Assembly (NCBI GenBank): GCA_013298145.1
Contig: JAAFJO010000003.1
Coordinates: forward strand, 124,001 to 188,000
Source of the DNA: Betaproteobacteria bacterium
Lineage (GTDB): Bacteria; Pseudomonadota; Gammaproteobacteria; Burkholderiales; Casimicrobiaceae
DNA length: 64,000 bases
Direction of reading: 5' to 3'
Shown here: positions 61,523-64,000 of the stretch, one piece after another
Layout of the letters: each line of letters starts with the position of its first letter
Numbering within the stretch: the first letter of the stretch is position 1
Program-made: the position numbers and the translations under genes
The notes under the pieces: model-generated
Seen by the model: only the letters and a program-made list of their open reading frames with translations
Told to the model about the DNA's origin: nothing
Databases searched by the model: none

Positions 61523-63928
61523 ATGAAATTCTCCGAATCCTGGCTCCGTAGTTTTTGCAACCCGTCGATGACGACGGATGAACTCGCGCACGCGCTCACC
61601 ATGGCGGGGCTTGAGGTGGAAGAGGTGAAGCCTGCCGCGCCCCCGTTCACCAAGATCGTCGTCGGCGAAATCATCTCGCGGGAAAAGCATCCGAATGCGG
61701 ATCGTTTGTCGGTTTGCATGGTGAACGTCGGCTCACATTCCGCGGCACCGTTGCAGATCGTCTGCGGCGCGCCAAACGCACGTGCGGGCATTCGCATTCC
61801 TTGCGCGTTGGTGGGGGCCGAGCTGCCGCCCGATGCGGAGGGCAAACCGTTCGTGATCAAACAAGCGAAGATGCGCAGCGTTGAATCGAACGGCATGCTT
61901 TGCAGCTCGAAAGAGTTGGGCATTTCGGAAGCCAGCGAAGGCTTGCTTGAGCTGCCGCTCGACGCGCCGGTCGGTGCCGATATTCGTGAATACATGAAGC
62001 TCAACGATGCGGTGTTCGAGGTCAAACTCACCCCGAACAAAGCGGATTGCTTAAGCGTTTACGGCGTTGCTCGCGAAGTCCACGCGATCACGGGTGCGTC
62101 GCTTGCCGCAGCGCCCGCCCGCGAGGTGAAGGTCACGTTGAAAGACGTGCTCCGAGCGAAAGTATCCGCTGCGGATCTTTGCGGTCGGTTCGCTGGACGA
62201 ATTATTCGTGGCGTGAATGCTAAAGCTGACACACCAGCTTGGATGCGAGAACGCCTGGAGCGGGCGGGGCAGCGGTCTATTTCGGCACTTGTCGATATCT
62301 CGAATTATGTGATGCTTGAGCTCGGTCGCCCGACCCATGTGTTCGATCTCGATAAAGTCCATGGCAGCTTGGACGTTCGCTGGGCGAAAAAAGGTGAAAC
62401 GCTGAAGCTGCTGAACGGAAACACCGTTGAACTCGACGAGCAAGTTGGCGTAATCGCAGACGATAGCGGCGTTGAATCGCTCGCTGGCATTATGGGCGGT
62501 GATTCGACCGCGGTTAATCTCGAAACGACGAAGAACGTCTATGTCGAGGCGGCGTTCTGGCATCCGGCAGCGATCCAAGGCCGTTCGCGTCGATTCAATT
62601 TTTCTACCGACGCGGGACATCGTTTCGAGCGTGGCGTTGACTGGGAAACGATCCCGCAACACATCGATTACATCAGTGCGCTGATCCTCGAAATCTGCGG
62701 CGGCGAAGCAGGGCCGATTGACGATCAAACGGTCAGTGTGCCAGCTCGTAATGCGGTGACCCTGCGCATCGCGCGTGCCCAGAAGGTGATCGGCGTTGCG
62801 GTTTCAGCCGACGAAATGTCTGCGATCTTCACGCGGCTCGGTCTCCGGCACACCCGCGACGCAGATAAATTCACCGTCACTCCGCCGAGCTACCGTTTCG
62901 ACATCGAAATTGAAGAAGACCTGATCGAGGAAATCGCACGGATTTATGGGTTCGACAACATCCCTGCGTTGCCGCCGCTCGCACGCGCGGCCATGCGCGC
63001 AGAGCCGACCGACCGTCGCTCACTTCACGATCTTCGCGGCGCGATTGCCGCTAAAGACTATTTTGAGGTGATCAACTACAGCTTCGTTGACGAGTCGTGG
63101 GAAAAGGAAATTGTCGGTAACGTCAATCCAATTCGACTGTTAAACCCGATCGCGAGCCAGATGGCGGTGATGCGCTCATCGTTGATTCCGGGCTTGCTTG
63201 CAAACGTTGCGCACAATCTCAAACACAAGGCGGCGCGAGTTCGAGTGTTTGAGCTTGGCAAGGTATTCATGCGTGACTCGTCTGCGCAAGACGGTAAGCT
63301 TGGGATATCCGGTGTGTCACAACCCTTGATGCTCGGCGGTGTTGCATGGGGAGGGGCTGCGTCTGAGCAGTGGGGCGAGCGTGAGCGTACGGTCGACTTT
63401 TTCGATGGGAAGTCAGACTTGCAGGCAGTGATCCCAGGTTTGGTTTGCGTGAAAGCAACACATCCGCTCTTGCATCCAGGTCGCTCAGCCAGAATAACTC
63501 TCAATGGCCAGCACGCCGGATGGCTCGGTGAGCTACATCCAAGACATCTAAAGGCATTCGACTTGGATAGCGCACCGATCGTGTTTGAAGTAATGGCCTC
63601 TGTCGCCCAACTTAAAAAGGGCGTCGCGGTTGAAGTTGTCGCAAAGACGCCGCTCGTCCGCCGCGATGTAGCGCTTGTCGTCGAACAATCAGTCGAATCT
63701 GATGCCTTGATCCAGAGCCTTCATCAAGCTGCAGGCCCGGTAATTCGGTCGATTGACGTTTTTGACGTGTATCGAGGTGCGAACTTGCCGCCTGACAGAA
63801 AAAGCGTTGCAATTCGGGTACTTATGCAAGATACTGAACGTACTTTAGAAGACTCGCAGATCGACGCCACAATGAAAAAGTTGGTGGTGCGTGCCGAGGA
63901 AGCGTTTGGGGCAACGCTTAGAACCTAG
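61523..63928 (+). CDS. pheT: Phenylalanyl-tRNA synthetase beta subunit
   Basis: An 801-residue subunit with the N-terminal MKFSESWLRSFCNP, the EMAP-like tRNA-binding domain (VGEIISREKHPNADRLSVCMVNVG), B3/B4 editing domain, B5 and the class II-like core, ending in the ferredoxin-like anticodon-binding domain (TPLVRRDVALVVEQ). Length and order are standard. It is separated from pheS by 167 bases that hold the inverted-repeat element. Confidence 0.98.
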   Translation: MKFSESWLRSFCNPSMTTDELAHALTMAGLEVEEVKPAAPPFTKIVVGEIISREKHPNADRLSVCMVNVGSHSAAPLQIVCGAPNARAGIRIPCALVGAELPPDAEGKPFVIKQAKMRSVESNGMLCSSKELGISEASEGLLELPLDAPVGADIREYMKLNDAVFEVKLTPNKADCLSVYGVAREVHAITGASLAAAPAREVKVTLKDVLRAKVSAADLCGRFAGRIIRGVNAKADTPAWMRERLERAGQRSISALVDISNYVMLELGRPTHVFDLDKVHGSLDVRWAKKGETLKLLNGNTVELDEQVGVIADDSGVESLAGIMGGDSTAVNLETTKNVYVEAAFWHPAAIQGRSRRFNFSTDAGHRFERGVDWETIPQHIDYISALILEICGGEAGPIDDQTVSVPARNAVTLRIARAQKVIGVAVSADEMSAIFTRLGLRHTRDADKFTVTPPSYRFDIEIEEDLIEEIARIYGFDNIPALPPLARAAMRAEPTDRRSLHDLRGAIAAKDYFEVINYSFVDESWEKEIVGNVNPIRLLNPIASQMAVMRSSLIPGLLANVAHNLKHKAARVRVFELGKVFMRDSSAQDGKLGISGVSQPLMLGGVAWGGAASEQWGERERTVDFFDGKSDLQAVIPGLVCVKATHPLLHPGRSARITLNGQHAGWLGELHPRHLKAFDLDSAPIVFEVMASVAQLKKGVAVEVVAKTPLVRRDVALVVEQSVESDALIQSLHQAAGPVIRSIDVFDVYRGANLPPDRKSVAIRVLMQDTERTLEDSQIDATMKKLVVRAEEAFGATLRT

Positions 63929-63946
63929 AACAATTTACAAATCACA

Positions 63947-64000
63947 ATGGCCGATTCGGTAACCAAAGCGGAACTCGCAGACGCACTCTTCGAACGTTTG
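63947..64000 (+). CDS. ihfA: Integration host factor alpha subunit (3' end outside window)
   Basis: Only 18 codons are visible: MADSVTKAELADALFERL, matching the IHF/HU N-terminal helix, and the position directly after pheT is the standard place for ihfA. The protein would bend DNA as a heterodimer with IhfB. The start is 18 bases after the pheT stop. Confidence 0.88.
   Translation, partial: MADSVTKAELADALFERL

Overview
The window is bacterial chromosome, almost certainly from a betaproteobacterium close to Burkholderiales. Support comes from the gene order thrS-infC-rpmI-rplT-pheS-pheT-ihfA, the fmdB-DUF502-aspS block, a GlnB with the betaproteobacterial/enterobacterial PII signature next to nadE, a Bug/TctC solute-binding protein, and IPTL-CTERM (exosortase H type) sorting signals. 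The genus cannot be named from the sequence alone. Both ends are cut: nadE lacks its 5' part and ihfA lacks all but 18 codons.

Layout. 1-5100: nadE, glnB, mscL, a secreted beta-helix protein, a small lipoprotein and an RluF-like pseudouridine synthase. 5100-10500: tldD, a coiled-coil lipoprotein, an IPTL-CTERM surface protein and a membrane-anchored protein, separated by gene-poor stretches. 10500-13520: a BLUF blue-light sensor and folE on the minus strand, divergent from a uracil permease. 13750-15490: small accessory patch with an AlbA_2 (Schlafen-type) protein and a YefM/YoeB toxin-antitoxin pair. 15690-27060: PAP2 phosphatase, uvrB behind a good LexA box, the DUF2157/DUF4401/GDYXXLXY membrane triad, marC-yaeQ, and a DUF1800/DUF1501 export pair whose first member carries a dockerin-like EF-hand. 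27160-35500: a defence-like island on the minus strand: MmeI-like DNA methyltransferase, DUF3800 protein (broken by one in-frame TGA), VapBC, SF2 helicase and GIY-YIG nuclease, with copies of one dispersed repeat at both ends and in the middle. 35570-46790: TctC protein, phosphomannomutase/phosphoglucomutase, two tandem paralogues of unknown function, a GNAT, a GntR-controlled ABC exporter operon, a PhnD-like binding protein and two decayed GNAT genes. 46810-49780: AbrB/PIN toxin-antitoxin pair, a repeat-rich stretch, and a DUF4062 coiled-coil protein. 49840-64000: housekeeping core (aspS, DUF502, fmdB, NfeD, SPFH, DUF2807 lipoprotein, DUF2805, tRNA-Val, thrS to ihfA).

How genes work together: the last third is translation machinery, with infC starting at a rare ATA codon. 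The island at 27-35 kb has modification, ATP-dependent translocation and nuclease parts but no recognised restriction subunit, so it is the best candidate for an undescribed restriction or defence system. At least four dispersed repeat families sit in the intergenic gaps, mostly as hairpins or inverted repeats.
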